Shown here: piece by piece, positions 7,125 through 7,906 of the stretch
Position numbering within the stretch: the first letter of the stretch is position 1
Layout of the letters: each line of letters begins with the position of its first letter
Assembly (NCBI GenBank): GCA_003449495.1
Contig: DMHJ01000172.1
Location: 1 to 7,906 of the forward strand
DNA: 7,906 nt
Origin: Clostridiales bacterium UBA8153
Lineage (GTDB): Bacteria > Bacillota > Sulfobacillia > UBA8153
Direction: 5' to 3'
Translations under genes and position numbers: made by a program
Notes under the pieces: generated by a model
What the model saw: the letters and a program-made list of their open reading frames with translations, nothing else
Databases searched by the model: none
Told to the model about the DNA's origin: nothing

Positions 7125-7906
7125 TGCAGCCTCAGCACCTCCGACGCGGTCATCCGCAGTGTGCTCAGGGCCGGGATCAGGCTGAACGCCAAGGCGACCG
7201 ACCCGGTGACGCCCAACACCATCAGCCACTCCTGCCAGAACAGCCCGGCTATGAGCTGCCAGGGCGTCCCCGTGGTTATCAGCACGATGGTGGCATACGC
7301 GCGTACCACCAAAAAGCCTAGGGTGGCACCGGCAAAGGCCAGCACCATGACTTCTGTCATGATCATCACCACTATGTCCTGGGTGCGCGCACCCACGGCT
7401 TTGAGCACGCCCAGCTCACGGCGGCGATCGAGCACCAGGATGGTGGCGTTGGTGGCGGCCACCAGTGCAGCTACCAGGAACAACATGGTGTTGAGGACAG
7501 GCGATACATCCACGGCCCGACCCCATTGGCCGGGCCGCAGGTCTTCTAGGCGATGGACAGGACGTAGGGTGTCGGGTGCCCGGAAGATGGGCTCGGGCAA
7601 GCCATACAGGTTGGCCCGGATCACCTCCTGCGGAACGCTGACCACCGACGTTTCGGGCAGTAGCGCCTGCAACTGTGACACTATCGCCTCGACAAAGGCG
7701 AAATTCTCCACGGTAACCACGAGGGCGGCCGGGGAAAGCACCTCTGCCAAATCTCCGGTGCCCGCGGCCAGGTTTATGATTCTCTCCATGGTCCCCTGAG
7801 GGATGAGCAGCTCCGGGGTAGTAAAGAAGAGCTGCTCGGAACGGCTGACCGGACCGGCCGGCGTCTCTTCCTCCCAGATCAGGCTCCGGGTCGGCAAAAG
7901 GTAAGT
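7121..7906 (-). CDS. FtsX/MacB-type ABC transporter permease, C-terminal part (5' end outside window)
   Basis: This is the membrane subunit of an ABC transporter of the FtsX/MacB/LolC type. Such proteins couple a cytoplasmic ATPase to movement or extrusion of lipids, peptides or drugs at the membrane. The frame stays open to the window edge, giving 261 visible residues. A TTG at 7897 could be read as a start, but the family's N-terminal helix and most of the extracellular domain would then be missing, so I treat the gene as cut by the window. Visible residues 1-135 are the end of the extracellular domain. Helices follow at about 139-158, 178-203 and 225-246. The family's cytoplasmic loop RRRELGVLKAVG (161-172) follows the first of these, and the protein ends with a MacB-like tail (TASEVLRLQ). 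Its TGA stop overlaps the GTG start of the next permease. The partner ATPase is probably upstream, out of view. Family assignment is firm; the substrate is unknown. Confidence 0.88.
   Translation of the reverse strand, partial: TYLLPTRSLIWEEETPAGPVSRSEQLFFTTPELLIPQGTMERIINLAAGTGDLAEVLSPAALVVTVENFAFVEAIVSQLQALLPETSVVSVPQEVIRANLYGLPEPIFRAPDTLRPVHRLEDLRPGQWGRAVDVSPVLNTMLFLVAALVAATNATILVLDRRRELGVLKAVGARTQDIVVMIMTEVMVLAFAGATLGFLVVRAYATIVLITTGTPWQLIAGLFWQEWLMVLGVTGSVALAFSLIPALSTLRMTASEVLRLQ
7137..7142 (-). promoter_or_regulatory. Shine-Dalgarno GGAGGT for the second permease
   Basis: GGAGGT lies inside the end of the upstream permease gene, 12 bases before the GTG at 7124. A second purine block, GAGG, sits about 5 bases before the same GTG. 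Together with the GTGA overlap this supports the internal GTG start over the longer frame from 7229. Confidence 0.6.

Noticed and set aside
7125..7229. N-terminal extension of 35 residues on the second permease
   Set aside because: It would overlap the upstream permease by more than 100 bases and adds polar sequence unlike the family. The GTGA overlap with a nearby SD gives a better start at 7124.
6993..7799. Plus-strand open frame of 268 codons opposite the two permeases
   Set aside because: It crosses the junction of two well-supported minus-strand genes, its translation is Ser/Thr/Arg-rich with no family features, and it is typical of antisense reading in high-GC DNA.

Overview
The window is GC-rich bacterial DNA, roughly two thirds G+C by eye. 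It is filled almost completely by five protein-coding genes, all on the minus strand. Strong Shine-Dalgarno sequences (AAGGAGGG, GAGGTGAT), overlapping stop/start codons and GTG starts suggest a high-GC Bacillota-like lineage. The RND pump also lacks a visible adaptor or outer-membrane partner. Chloroflexota or a neighbouring phylum is equally possible, because the MutL-like and KOW-tailed proteins resemble ones I recall from Chloroflexota. This placement is inference; no rRNA or other marker gene is present.

In the direction of transcription (high to low coordinates) the layout is: (1) 7906-7121, the C-terminal part of an FtsX/MacB-type ABC permease whose 5' end lies outside the window; (2) 7124-5880, a second, complete FtsX-type permease; (3) 5880-4231, a MutL ('glutamate mutase L') family protein; (4) 4234-3158, a soluble protein with a biotinyl/lipoyl-like (barrel-sandwich) N-terminal region and a KOW-like C-terminal region; (5) 3109-32, a full-length RND/HAE1-type efflux transporter.

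The first three junctions are stop/start overlaps (GTGA, TGATG, GTGA), each with a Shine-Dalgarno sequence inside the preceding gene. The RND gene follows after 48 bases. The block therefore looks like one operon with translational coupling, whose promoter, and probably an ABC ATPase gene, lie beyond position 7906. No RNA gene, mobile element, CRISPR array, long repeat or convincing terminator was seen, and there is no gene-free stretch over 50 bases.

The unusual point is the company the MutL-like gene keeps. It is named after a protein linked to B12-dependent glutamate mutase, yet no mutase subunit is in view. It is instead locked translationally between an ABC permease pair and a KOW/lipoyl-like protein, with an RND pump downstream. 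Its second nucleotide-binding signature is degenerate and its N-terminus is short. The reading I favour is an envelope-transport or membrane-assembly locus in which the MutL/KOW pair plays an accessory role that has not been described. That is a hypothesis, not something the sequence proves.
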